Source: Burkholderia anthina (lineage in GTDB: Bacteria; Pseudomonadota; Gammaproteobacteria; Burkholderiales; Burkholderiaceae). From it: 64,000 bases of DNA. The stretch covers positions 62,001 to 126,000 of the forward strand of contig NZ_CABVLY010000010.1 of assembly GCF_902498995.1 (NCBI RefSeq). Direction: 5' to 3'. The translations under genes were made by a program, and so were the position numbers. How positions within the stretch are numbered: position 1 is the stretch's first letter; each line of letters begins with the position of its first letter. Positions 43,376 through 52,900 of this stretch are shown here, one piece after another. The notes beneath the pieces are model-generated. The model had not been told where the DNA came from and did not search any database. It saw only the letters and a list, made by a program, of their open reading frames with translations.

Positions 43376-43996
43376 ATGCGAGACAAGGAAGAGAAACGCG
43401 TCGACAGCGGCCGCCGTACCTGGCTGATTGCGACATCCGTAGCAGGTGGCGTAGGAGGCGTAGCCACCGTCATACCTTTCGCGGCGTCGCTGGCGCCGTC
43501 CGCAAAAGCAAAAGCGGCCGGCGCGCCGGTCGAGGTCGACATCAGCAGCCTGAAACCCGGCGAGATGGTTACCGTGCCGTGGCGCGGCAAGCCGGTCTGG
43601 ATCCTGAACCGCACCGACGACATGCTGGCCGACGTGGTCAAGGCCGACAAGGAAGTGGCCGATCCGACCACGAAATCCCCGTATTCGATGCCGTTGCCCG
43701 CGTATTGCGCGAACGAGTACCGTTCGCGCACCGATCGCAAGAACATTCTCGTCGTGATGGCCGTGTGTACGCACCTCGGCTGCACGCCAAGCCAACGCTT
43801 CACGCCGGGTCCGCAGCCGAACCTGCCGGACGACTGGCCGGGCGGTTTCCTGTGCCCGTGTCACGGTTCGACCTACGACCTCGCCGGCCGTGTGTTCAAG
43901 AACAAGCCGGCGCCTCAGAATCTCGACATCCCGCCCTACATGTTCACGTCGGCGACGACCCTCGTGATCGGCAAGGACGAGAAAGGAGAAGCGTGA
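43376..43996 (+). CDS. petA: Ubiquinol-cytochrome c reductase Rieske iron-sulfur subunit PetA
   Basis: 206-aa 2Fe-2S subunit of cytochrome bc1. Twin-arginine segment GRRTWLIAT (residues 12-20) with membrane anchor, indicating Tat export. Cluster ligands C131/H133 (CTHLGC) and C160/H163 (CPCHGS); C136-C162 form the disulfide. The ATG at 43376 (MRDKEEKRVD) is preferred because it puts the Tat signal near the N terminus; the frame also allows 43298, 26 residues longer. petB starts on the last base of the stop. Confidence 0.95.
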   Translation: MRDKEEKRVDSGRRTWLIATSVAGGVGGVATVIPFAASLAPSAKAKAAGAPVEVDISSLKPGEMVTVPWRGKPVWILNRTDDMLADVVKADKEVADPTTKSPYSMPLPAYCANEYRSRTDRKNILVVMAVCTHLGCTPSQRFTPGPQPNLPDDWPGGFLCPCHGSTYDLAGRVFKNKPAPQNLDIPPYMFTSATTLVIGKDEKGEA

Positions 43997-45375
43997 TGGC
44001 CGACAACAAGGAAGTCTCCACGACAGGTCTCACCGGCTGGATCGATCAGCGCTTCCCGCTCACGTCCACCTGGAAAAAGCACGTTTCCGAGTACTACGCG
44101 CCGAAGAACTTCAACTTCTGGTACTTCTTCGGCTCCCTCGCGCTGCTCGTGCTCGTCAACCAGATCGTCACGGGCATTTTCCTGACGATGAACTACAAGC
44201 CCGACTCGACGCTGGCGTTCTCGTCGGTCGAGTACATCATGCGCGAGGTGCCATGGGGCTGGCTGATCCGCTACATGCACTCGACCGGCGCATCGATGTT
44301 CTTCGTCGTCGTGTATCTGCACATGTTCCGCGGGCTGATGTACGGGTCGTACCGCAAGCCGCGCGAACTCGTGTGGATCTTCGGCTGCGCGATCTTCCTG
44401 TGCCTGATGGCCGAGGCGTTCTTCGGCTACCTGCTGCCGTGGGGCCAGATGTCGTTCTGGGGCGCGCAGGTGATCGTGAACCTGTTCTCGGCGATCCCGT
44501 TCGTCGGCCCGGACCTGTCGCTGTGGATTCGCGGCGACTACGTCGTGTCCGACGTCACGCTGAACCGGTTCTTCGCGTTCCACGTGATCGCGATTCCGCT
44601 CGTGCTGGTCGGCCTCGTGATCGCGCACCTGGTCGCACTTCACGAAGTGGGGTCAAATAACCCGGACGGCATCGAGATCAAGGCGAAGAAGGACGAGAAC
44701 GGCATCCCGCTCGACGGCATCCCGTTCCATCCGTACTACTCGGTGCACGATTTCTTCGGCGTCTGCGTGTTCCTGATGGTGTTTGCGTTGATCGTGTTCT
44801 TCGCGCCGGAGATGGGCGGCTACTTCCTGGAGTCGAACAACTTCGTGCCGGCGAACCCGCTGCAGACGCCGCCCGAGATCGCGCCGGTCTGGTATTTCAC
44901 TGCGTTCTACGCGATGCTGCGCGCCACCACCGATCCGTTCAAGATCGTGCTGATGATCGTGATCGCGCTGCTCGGCGTGCTGGCGCTGATCCGTGCGCGC
45001 GGCAAGTGGAAGGCCGGGCTGCCGGTGCTGGCCGCGGCGATCGTCGTGTTCATGTTCCTGACGGAGTCGAAGTTCTGGGGTGTCGTCGTGATGGGCTCGG
45101 CGGTGATCACGCTGTTCTTCCTGCCGTGGCTCGACCGCAGCCCGGTGAAGTCGATCCGCTACCGGCCGCTGTTCCACAAGGTGTTCCTCGGGATCTTCGT
45201 CGCGGCGTTCCTGACCCTCGCGTTCCTCGGCACACGGCCGCCATCGCCGGCCGCGACGCTGATTGCGCAGGGCTGCGCGCTGATCTACTTCGCGTTCTTC
45301 CTCGGCATGCCCGTCTGGACGCCGCTTGGCACGTTCAAGCAGCCGCCGGAGCGGGTGCGCTTCAAGCCCCATTAA
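43996..45375 (+). CDS. petB: Cytochrome b subunit PetB of the bc1 complex
   Basis: 459-aa membrane subunit carrying two b hemes and the quinol sites. Recognisable N-terminal block WYFFGSLALLVLVNQIVTGI, heme-ligand helices with HSTGASMFFVVVYLHMFRG and FHVIAIPLVLVGLVIAH, and the Qo PEWY-equivalent (PVWYF in PEIAPVWYFTAFYAMLR). TGATG overlap with petA. Confidence 0.96.
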   Translation: MADNKEVSTTGLTGWIDQRFPLTSTWKKHVSEYYAPKNFNFWYFFGSLALLVLVNQIVTGIFLTMNYKPDSTLAFSSVEYIMREVPWGWLIRYMHSTGASMFFVVVYLHMFRGLMYGSYRKPRELVWIFGCAIFLCLMAEAFFGYLLPWGQMSFWGAQVIVNLFSAIPFVGPDLSLWIRGDYVVSDVTLNRFFAFHVIAIPLVLVGLVIAHLVALHEVGSNNPDGIEIKAKKDENGIPLDGIPFHPYYSVHDFFGVCVFLMVFALIVFFAPEMGGYFLESNNFVPANPLQTPPEIAPVWYFTAFYAMLRATTDPFKIVLMIVIALLGVLALIRARGKWKAGLPVLAAAIVVFMFLTESKFWGVVVMGSAVITLFFLPWLDRSPVKSIRYRPLFHKVFLGIFVAAFLTLAFLGTRPPSPAATLIAQGCALIYFAFFLGMPVWTPLGTFKQPPERVRFKPH

Positions 45376-45396
45376 CGTGAGCGAGGAGAGAACGAC

Positions 45397-46155
45397 ATGA
45401 AGAAACTGCTTTCGACGCTCGCGCTGATCGGGGTGACGGCCGTTGCGCTGCTCGTGGCGCCCGCCGCACGTGCGGAAGGTAATTTTCCGCTCGACCGGGC
45501 GCCCGATAACACGGAAAATCTCGTTTCGCTTCAACACGGCGCGCAATTGTTTGTAAACTATTGCCTGAACTGCCACAGCGCGAACCTGATGCGCTACAAC
45601 CGTCTGACGGATCTGGGCATATCCCAGAAGGAGATCGAAACGAATCTCCTGTTCACGACCGATAAGGTCGGGAACACGATGTCCGTTGCGATGCGGCCCG
45701 AAGACGCGAAGAACTGGCTCGGCACCACGCCGCCCGACCTGTCGGTCGAGGAGCGGGCGCGCGGCCGCGACTGGCTGTATACGTATCTGCGCGGTTTCTA
45801 CCGCGACGATACGCGGCCGACCGGCTGGAACAACGCGGTGTTCGAGAACGTCGGCATGCCCAACGTATTGTGGCAACTGCAGGGGCAGCGCACGGCCAAA
45901 TTCGAAGACAAGACGGACGAGGAGACGGGCGAGAAGGTCCACACGCTCGTCGGCTTCCAGCAGGTCACGCCGGGGACGTTGTCGTCGGCGGATTATGATG
46001 CTGCGGTAGCCGACCTGGTGGCCTATATGACATGGATGGCCGAGCCGGCCCAGCAGACCCGCAAACGCCTCGGCGTGTGGGTGCTGATCTTTCTCGGTGT
46101 CCTGACTTTCCTGGCCTGGCGGCTCAATGCCGCGTACTGGAAAGATATCAAGTAA
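45397..46155 (+). CDS. petC: Cytochrome c1 PetC
   Basis: 252-aa c-type heme subunit that hands electrons to cytochrome c. Signal peptide to about residue 26 (APAARA), heme-binding C56-x-x-C59-H60 (CLNCH), axial Met segment TMSVAMRPEDA, and a C-terminal membrane anchor (RLGVWVLIFLGVLTFLAWRL). Ends the petABC operon. Confidence 0.96.
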   Translation: MKKLLSTLALIGVTAVALLVAPAARAEGNFPLDRAPDNTENLVSLQHGAQLFVNYCLNCHSANLMRYNRLTDLGISQKEIETNLLFTTDKVGNTMSVAMRPEDAKNWLGTTPPDLSVEERARGRDWLYTYLRGFYRDDTRPTGWNNAVFENVGMPNVLWQLQGQRTAKFEDKTDEETGEKVHTLVGFQQVTPGTLSSADYDAAVADLVAYMTWMAEPAQQTRKRLGVWVLIFLGVLTFLAWRLNAAYWKDIK

Positions 46156-46173
46156 ACACGCCTGACCGGCGTG

Positions 46174-46235
46174 GGGCCGGCGCAAGGCGGAACCCGTGAA
46201 AGGGGTTGCGCCGCGTGCCGGCCCTCGGCTTTTTT
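46174..46235 (+). terminator. Intrinsic terminator of petABC
   Basis: Long imperfect stem: gggccggcgcaaggcggaacc (left arm, 46174 on) pairs with ggggttgcgccgcgtgccggccc (right arm, to 46223), followed by ctcggc and six Ts. sspA starts 15 bp later. Confidence 0.75.
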
Positions 46236-46249
46236 GAGGAAACGCAAAT

Positions 46250-46861
46250 ATGATGGTTCTGTATTCCGGCACAACTTGCCCGTTCTCCCAGCGTTGCCGG
46301 CTGGTGTTGTTCGAGAAGGGCATGGACTTCGAAATCCGTGACGTCGACCTGTTCAACAAGCCGGAAGACATTTCGGTGATGAACCCGTACGGTCAGGTGC
46401 CGATTCTGGTCGAGCGCGACCTGATCCTGTACGAATCGAACATCATCAACGAATACATCGACGAGCGCTTCCCGCATCCGCAGCTGATGCCGGCGGATCC
46501 GGTGCAGCGCGCGCGCGCGCGCCTGTTCCTGCTCAACTTCGAGAAGGAGCTGTTCGTTCACGTCAGCACGCTCGAGAACGAGAAGGGCAAGGCTGCGGAG
46601 AAGAACCACGAGAAGGCACGCCTCGCGATCCGCGATCGCCTGACGCAGCTCGCGCCGATCTTCGTGAAGAACAAGTACATGCTCGGCGAAGAGTTCTCGA
46701 TGCTCGACGTTGCGATCGCGCCGCTGCTGTGGCGTCTGGATCACTACGGTATCGAGCTGTCGAAGAATGCCGCGCCGCTGATGAAGTACGCGGAACGGAT
46801 CTTCAGCCGTCCGGCCTATATCGAAGCACTGACGCCGTCCGAAAAGGTCATGCGTCGTTGA
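46250..46861 (+). CDS. sspA: Stringent starvation protein A (GST-fold)
   Basis: 203-aa glutathione-transferase-like protein that associates with RNA polymerase in starvation and stress responses. MVLYSGTTCPFSQRCRLVLFEKGMDFEI is the SspA thioredoxin-fold start, with the YGQVPILVERDLILYESNIINEYIDERFPHP stretch typical of the family. Two adjacent Met codons at 46250/46253. Followed by sspB, the usual pair. Confidence 0.95.
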   Translation: MMVLYSGTTCPFSQRCRLVLFEKGMDFEIRDVDLFNKPEDISVMNPYGQVPILVERDLILYESNIINEYIDERFPHPQLMPADPVQRARARLFLLNFEKELFVHVSTLENEKGKAAEKNHEKARLAIRDRLTQLAPIFVKNKYMLGEEFSMLDVAIAPLLWRLDHYGIELSKNAAPLMKYAERIFSRPAYIEALTPSEKVMRR

Positions 46862-46932
46862 TGATGCAATGAGTGCATGACGGAGCGGGCGGCGCGGCGT
46901 GCCGCGTGCCCGCTCCGGGTTCGAGGATTGTG

Positions 46933-47457
46933 ATGCAAGAGATTTCAACGAAGCCTTATCTGCTGCGCGCGCTGTACGAGTGGTGCACCGATAACGGTTA
47001 CACGCCGCATATCGCGGTGAGGGTCGACAACTCGACGCGCGTGCCGCGTCAGTTCGTGCGTGACGGCGAGATCGTGCTCAACATCAGCTTCGAGGCGACG
47101 AGCCAGTTGCAGATGGGTAACGAGTGGATCGAGTTCACTGCCCGGTTCTCCGGGAAGGCGCACAAGATCGAGATTCCGGTGGCCAACGTGCTTGCGATCT
47201 ACGCGCGGGAGAACGGTCAGGGGATGGCGTTCCAGGTCGATGCGGTGGCCGGCGAGGCCGAGGATTCGGGTGCATTCGAAGACGATGCCGCGCAGGCCGA
47301 CGACGGTGCGTCGCGCGACGCGCCTTCGTCCACACTGACGCCCGTCGCCGACAGCGGCGCGAACGAGGAACCCTCCGAAGGCGCCGACGAACCGCCGAAA
47401 TCCGATGGAGACGGGTCGAAAGGCAGCAGCAGACCTCGCCTCAAGATCGTGAAATGA
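46933..47457 (+). CDS. sspB: ClpXP protease specificity factor SspB
   Basis: 174-aa adaptor that delivers ssrA-tagged proteins to ClpXP. The folded part (residues 1 to about 115) starts KPYLLRALYEWCTDNGYTPHI and includes the substrate groove region NISFEATSQLQMGNEWIEF. A long acidic, disordered linker leads to the C-terminal ClpX-docking tail RPRLKIVK. ATG 46933. Confidence 0.95.
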   Translation: MQEISTKPYLLRALYEWCTDNGYTPHIAVRVDNSTRVPRQFVRDGEIVLNISFEATSQLQMGNEWIEFTARFSGKAHKIEIPVANVLAIYARENGQGMAFQVDAVAGEAEDSGAFEDDAAQADDGASRDAPSSTLTPVADSGANEEPSEGADEPPKSDGDGSKGSSRPRLKIVK

Positions 47458-47476
47458 GGTAGAATCTCGCGCTTAC

Positions 47477-47552
<76 letters not shown>

Positions 47553-47558
47553 AATCCG

Positions 47559-47595
47559 AAAAGGGGTTACGCGATGTTTGCGTAGCCCCTTTTTT
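47559..47595 (+). terminator. Terminator after tRNA-Thr
   Basis: Stem aaaaggggttacgc / gcgtagcccctttt with a 7-nt loop followed by Ts (to 47595). Confidence 0.85.
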
Positions 47596-47735
47596 CGTTT
47601 CGGCTCTCGCTTTGCGAGACGTTGAATTCGCGACGGGCTGGAGGCAAAGCTGCTTGGTGTGCGGTAAGCGCTCAAGCAGCGCGGCGAGAGCCGGAATCGA
47701 CGCACATGTTTCCCGCTCGTCGGGATAAACATCCG

Positions 47736-48039
47736 TCACATCTGCCTGAACAACCCCGCATACGCGCGACTGACCGGCAATACTCCCGCTGCCCGCGCAC
47801 GCGAATCCGCAGCCTTCCCGGCAAGTCGCGTTCGACGCGGTCGATCGCTGCGTATGCAACGATCACCCGCGATGCACCTGCGCGAATCGTTCCGAATCGA
47901 GCTGCGGCATCAGTTCCGTCAACAGCGTGCGAATCACAAGCCGCTGGTCGGCCGTCACCACTTCGGTGTATTTGTCCGCCGCCTGAAAATACAGCACGTC
48001 GTCGACTGCAACGAATCGCGTTGCATCCTTCACGCCCAC
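47736..48039 (-). pseudogene. Remnant of a LytTR-type response regulator (DNA-binding domain only)
   Basis: Read on the minus strand, three frames together give a LytTR domain: GVKDATRFVAVDDVLYFQAADKY and TEVVTADQRLVIRTLLTELMPQLD, then FAQVHRG, then IVAYAAIDRVERDLPGRLRIRVRG, and finally VLPVSRAYAGLFRQM and stop. The breaks are consistent with two single-base losses, near 47863-47867 (a TGA right after HRG) and near 47781-47785. The receiver domain and partner kinase are missing. Family consensus (HRGTIVN... EVLPVSR) supports the reading. No expression of a functional protein is expected. Confidence 0.75.
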
Positions 48040-48554
48040 CGTCGTGGGCCGCGACGCCCGGCTTCGTGATGCTGGCGTTCGCGGTACGAGGCGTGCTCGT
48101 CGGGATGCCGCTCGGGCGTGCGGTCAGCGTGGTCGTGCGCAGCATGCGCGAGGCCGGTGTAATGCATCGAAACGGCATTGCTCATCCGGTCGATTCTCGA
48201 TGAGTCGATGAGGCCGAAAATGGTCGCCGAGGGCCGCAACGACGACGGCGCTGACGAACCCGAAACCCGGGCAGAATCGAACGAAAACGGGCATGCGGCG
48301 CGCGCCGTTGCGCCCCTGTTTTCCTGTCACGCCCGCGTCATGGTGTGCCCCTAAGGTTGCACGTTCCCGTCGCGGCGGCAGCGCCGCGAACGGGCATGCG
48401 CATCCCGCCCACGACGCCGTGCCCGCGTCGCCCAAGCGGCCAACCGGGATCTCGCTCCCGGCGGCGCATCGACCCTATACCGCACCATTCCATTCGAAAA
48501 CACGATCGACGTCGGTTCGAATTGAATCGCACACCCGATCAGGAGACAGGGACC
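48040..48554. other. Eroded non-coding stretch after the LytTR remnant
   Basis: Open frames here are short, overlap in conflicting directions and lack ribosome sites or family motifs. A minus-strand stretch reading AVSMHYTGLAHAA recalls MHYT sensor motifs, but nothing around it supports that. The stretch from 47596 to 47735 is similarly empty. Confidence 0.5.
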
Positions 48555-48758
48555 ATGCTGAGTCCGCATGAATTTTCGATGCTGCTGCGCATTGCGCGCT
48601 CGCCGGACGGCGTCGACCCGACGAACCCGGCCTTCGCCGTGCTCGTCGAAAAGCGGCTGGTCGACGATACGCAGGTGCGTGTGAATGCCGTCGCCGTGCG
48701 TCCGGCGCTGACGCCGATCGGACAACGGTTGCTTGCCCGCTTCGACGAAGCGGCTTGA
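48555..48758 (+). CDS. Small hypothetical protein
   Basis: 67-aa protein (MLSPHEFSMLLRIARSP at the start) with a good ribosome site (GGAGACAGGGA) and helical, winged-helix-like pattern ending ALTPIGQRLLARFDEAA. Codon use matches the genome. No function recognised. It faces the minus-strand binding protein gene across a hairpin. Confidence 0.65.
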   Translation: MLSPHEFSMLLRIARSPDGVDPTNPAFAVLVEKRLVDDTQVRVNAVAVRPALTPIGQRLLARFDEAA

Positions 48759-48783
48759 GGGAAGGAAACGGAACCGCGGACGA

Positions 48784-48818
48784 GCGTCACGCCTTCCCCG
48801 CAGCGAAGGACGTGACGC
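48784..48818. terminator. Hairpin between converging genes
   Basis: Stem gcgtcacg-ccttc (48784-48796) with gaagg-a-cgtgacgc (48805-48818). It is stable but has no T-run, so termination is only likely by position. Confidence 0.4.
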
Positions 48819-48839
48819 CTTGAAAGCGCGGAAACCCGC

Positions 48840-49640
48840 TTACTGCGCGACCGGCACGGTCACGTCGCTGCCGAACCAGTGCATCGAGATCTTCTTCAAC
48901 GTGCCGTCCTTGCGCAGCGAATCCAGTGCATCGTTGATCGCCTTCTCGAACTTCGGATTGCCCTTGCGGAACGGAATCGCCATCTCCTGCTTGCCGCCGT
49001 TCAGCACCGCGCCCGCGCGCAGCGGCAGGTTCGACGTCTTGATCATGTACGGCAGCATCAGGCGGTCGTCGAGCGTCGCTTCGATCCGGCCGGCGGCGAG
49101 GTCGCGCAGCTTTTCCGGCGCGCCCGGATACGTCTGCACCTCGATGCCCGGCACGCTGCGCGCCATCTGGTCGTAGTTGGTACCGAGCGTCACGCCGAGC
49201 TTCTTGCCCTTGAAATCGTCGAGCGACTTGAAGCTGCGCGTGTCGTCCTTGCGCTGGATCAACTGCGCGGCCGAGTACGTGTACGGCTCGCTGAAGTCGA
49301 GCGCTTCCTTGCGCTGCGGCGTGATCGTGACCTGATTCACGATCACGTCGAACTTGCCGGCCTGCAGCCCGGCGATGATGCCGCTCCATTCGGTCGGGAC
49401 GAACTGCGTCTTCACGCCGAGCTTGCCGGCGACCGCATTCGCGACGTCGACGTCGAAGCCCTCGAGTTGCCCCGACGTGCCGCGCGAGTTGAACGGCGGA
49501 TACGTACCTTCGAGGCCGACCCGCAGCACGCCGGCTTTCTTCACCGAGTCGAGCAGGTCTTCCGCGTGTGCGGCGATGGCCGTGAAACCGAGAGCCGACG
49601 CGAGCAGCAGGCCCGACAACAGGAACTTCGAACGTTTCAT
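48840..49640 (-). CDS. Amino-acid ABC transporter periplasmic binding protein (cystine/polar amino acid type)
   Basis: 266-aa secreted protein: signal peptide ending AAHAE at about residue 27, then VLRVGLEGTYPPFN and LEGFDVDVANAVAGKLGV, typical of family-3 solute-binding proteins such as FliY/TcyJ for cystine. KFDVIVNQVTITPQRKEALDFSEPYTYS is the hinge region. No permease or ATPase gene adjoins it in the window, so it is an orphan that must use components encoded elsewhere. Ligand not assignable with certainty. Confidence 0.88.
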   Translation of the reverse strand: MKRSKFLLSGLLLASALGFTAIAAHAEDLLDSVKKAGVLRVGLEGTYPPFNSRGTSGQLEGFDVDVANAVAGKLGVKTQFVPTEWSGIIAGLQAGKFDVIVNQVTITPQRKEALDFSEPYTYSAAQLIQRKDDTRSFKSLDDFKGKKLGVTLGTNYDQMARSVPGIEVQTYPGAPEKLRDLAAGRIEATLDDRLMLPYMIKTSNLPLRAGAVLNGGKQEMAIPFRKGNPKFEKAINDALDSLRKDGTLKKISMHWFGSDVTVPVAQ

Positions 49641-49999
49641 CGCAGATCTCCAGGGTTCAGTGTGGTAATCGAGCGCCGGGCATCGATCGTGCCCGGGCTG
49701 GGCCGGAATACGGGCACGTAGACACTACTCGCAACCGGCGCGCACCGGAAGTCGAAGTGGCCCTGATTGCAATCGATTTCAGCAGGCGGTGGGGTGGCGG
49801 GCGCAGCGTGACGACGCCGCCGGCATGGTCCGGATTTTTGTTCCGGCAGGCCGACTGCCTTGTTGTGAACAGGCTTGGGAATACTCCTTTAAATCAGGTC
49901 ATTTTCCAATTGATTCAGTAATTTGTCTGTAAAATCGCGCAAACGAAATCGAATATCGCGCCGTCCGAGGGTGCGTCAGAAGAAGAAAAGGCCGTTGCC
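49641..49999. other. Intergenic region upstream of vgrG and the binding protein gene
   Basis: 359 bp with no gene. The half next to vgrG turns AT-rich (49860-49965) and holds promoter-like hexamers (TTGATT near 49911, TAAAAT near 49931) at too short a spacing to call. It should contain divergent promoters. Confidence 0.4.
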
Positions 50000-52900
50000 A
50001 TGAACATGCAGAACACTGTTGCCGCATTGCGCGGCGGGTTGCTTCAGCAGGACCGGCTGCTGAAGCTCGATACCCCGTTGGGCGCCAATGTCCTGACCGT
50101 GCAGCGAGCGGTCGGGCGATCGCGCATCGGGCGCGCGTACGAATTCACGCTCGACGTGCTGTCGGCCGATAGCGACCTGGAACTTAAAAAACTGATCGCG
50201 CAACCCGTCACGTTGTGGATTCAGCAAGGCGATCGCAGCTACCGTCCGATCAACGGATATGTGCACACCGCGCGCCGCCTCGGCGCCGACGGCGGGCTCA
50301 CGACGTATCAGCTCACGTTCGCCGATTTCACCCATTTCCTGAAGTTTCGTCGCGACCAGCGGCTCTGGAACGACACCACCGTCGACCAGATCATCAGCGA
50401 CGTGCTGAACCGGCATCCGCAGGCGCAGGGGCACTTTCGTTTCGCGCTGTCGCAGCCGCTGCCGAGCCGTTCGTACACGCGCCAGCACGACACCGACTGG
50501 CATTTCGTGCACCGGCTGATGGAGAGCGAAGGGCTCTACTGCACGTGGCAGCAGGCCGACGACGGCAAGTCGCATACGCTCGTGATCACCGACAACCTGC
50601 AGGCGTTCGCGCCGCTGTCGCCGGAAACCGTGCGCTTCTACCGTGGCGGCGCGGCGAGCGAAGCCGACGCGTTCACGCAATGGTCGGGATCGCGTACGTT
50701 GCAAAGCGTGACGCGAACGACGCGCACGTTCGACTACAAGAATCCGGCGCAGCCGTCGAACCCGAAGGGCACGACGCTACCGACGATGGGCGGTCAGGGC
50801 GAATTGCCGGATCAGCTCGAAGTCTACGAGTACACCGGCGCGTACACGTATCTGGACCAGACGCGCGGCGACCATCTCACGAAAATCCGGATGGAGGAGT
50901 GGGAGTCGCAGGCGAAGCGCTTCCACGGCGCGGGCGGCGTGCGCGCGATCGATGCCGGCCGGCGCTTCACGCTCGCGGATCATCCCGAGCACGATCGCGA
51001 TCCGGCCGACCAGCGCGAATTCGCCGCGATCGATGTCGCATGGTGGATCGAGAACAACCTGCCCGTTGCGAGCAGCAGCGCGGATTTTCCGTACAGCCTG
51101 CGCGAAGCGTTGACGCAGACGCAGGAAGGCTACGGCGCCGACCCCGCGTTTCGCGTGCCGCATGACGACGGTTCGGTCGGCTTCTACCTCGTCGAGGTCG
51201 AGGCGCAGCGCGTGAACGTGCCGTATCGCAGCCCGTTCGAGCATCACAAGCCGAAGATGCATCTCGAGACGGCGATCGTCGTCGGGCCGCAAGGCGAGGA
51301 AGTCTATACCGACGAGTTGAACCGGATCCGTGTGCAGTTCGTATGGGATCGGCTGAACCCGGGCAACGAGAACGCATCGTGTTGGGTGCGGGTCGTGCAG
51401 TCGGATACCGGGGGCGGCTACGGCGGCGTGCACGTGCCGCGCATCGGCGAGGAAGTGCTGATCGATTACGTCGGCGGCGATTGCGACCGGCCGCTGGCGG
51501 TCGGGCGCGTGTACAACGGCGCGAACCAGCCGCAGTGGCATAGCGACGGGATTCTCTCCGGGTATCGGTCGAAAGAGTATTCGGGCAGCGGCTACAATCA
51601 TCTCGTGATGGACGACGCGACCGGACAGAACCGCGTGCAGCTGATGAGCAGCAGTGCGAACAGCCTGCTGCATCTCGGCTACATCATCGACCAGAACGGC
51701 AATGCGCGCGGGTCGTATCTGGGCAGCGGGTTCGATCTGCGCTCGGATGCGTATGGCGCGGTGCGGGCGAGCCAGGGCTTGTACGTGACGACGCATCCCA
51801 AGGCGGCGAACAGCCAGCCGCTCGACGTGAAGGAGGCGCAGCAGCAGCTCGTGACCGGCGAGAGCCTGGTCGAAGCGATGTCGGGCGTGAGCGAACAGCA
51901 TCAGGCGGAGAGCCTGAAGGATGCGCACGACACGATGCGCGCATTTGCCGACGCAACGCAGAACAACGTATCGGGCAGCACGTCCGGTGGCCGCACCGCA
52001 GGCGGCGGCACGGGCAGTGCGAACGCGTTCAAGGAACCGGTGATGCTGTTCGGCAGCCCGTCCGGGATCGGGATGTCGACGCAGCAGTCGCTGCACATGG
52101 TCGCGAACGATCACGTGAACGTCGCGAGCGGGCAGAGCGTGCATGTCGCGACGGGCAAGTCGCTGATCGGCAGCATCGGGCAGAAGCTGAGCCTGTTCGT
52201 GCAGAACGCGGGGATGAAGTTGTTCGCGGGCAAGGGCAAGGTCGAGATCCAGGCGCAGTCGGACAACGTCGAGGTGACCGCGCAGAAGGCGGTGAAGGTC
52301 GTGTCGGCCACCGACCGGATCGAGATCGCGGCCGATCAGGGGATTCTGCTGACGAGCGGCGGCGGGTATATCCGCATCCAGGGCGGGAACATCGAGATCC
52401 ATACACCGGGTGCGGTGGATGTGAAGGGTGCGTCGCATACGTTCGCCGGGCCGGCGAGCATGGGATATCCGTTGCCGAGCCCGCGGCCGGATCAGCCGGG
52501 GCAACTGGAGTTGTTTCACAAGTACGTGAACGGCGAGGCGGTGAAGGGCGGGCTGTTCACGGTGAGAGACGTGAACGGCGCCGTGCTGAAGAAAGGTGCG
52601 CTCGATAACAGCGGGTATACGGCGGTGAGTGGTTTGCCGCCGGGCGCGGTGCGTGTCGAGTTCGGGAAGGATCCGCGCGAGTCGGATCAGCCGGCGAATT
52701 ACTTTAAGCAGGCCCAGTGGCCGGTCGAGCCTGTTGAGCCGTCGCCGCAGGCAGCGCAGGCCGCGGCGACGGAGCAGCTCGCGAGCCAGTTGAAGGGGAT
52801 GGCGCCGGCGGCGACGACGGCTGCGATGGGGCTCGTGAGCGGAGGTGGGGCCGGTGCCGCGTTGGGCGGACTGGCGAGCTCCGCGTTGCCGGCCGCGGCA

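Noticed and set aside
47622..48203. 193-codon plus-strand frame after tRNA-Thr
   Set aside because: No ribosome site or recognisable family; the minus strand in the same place encodes a recognisable, broken LytTR domain, which explains it better.
48030..48239. MHYT-like motif in a minus-strand frame
   Set aside because: Only four to eight residues fit; MHYT domains need repeated motifs and several membrane helices, which are absent.
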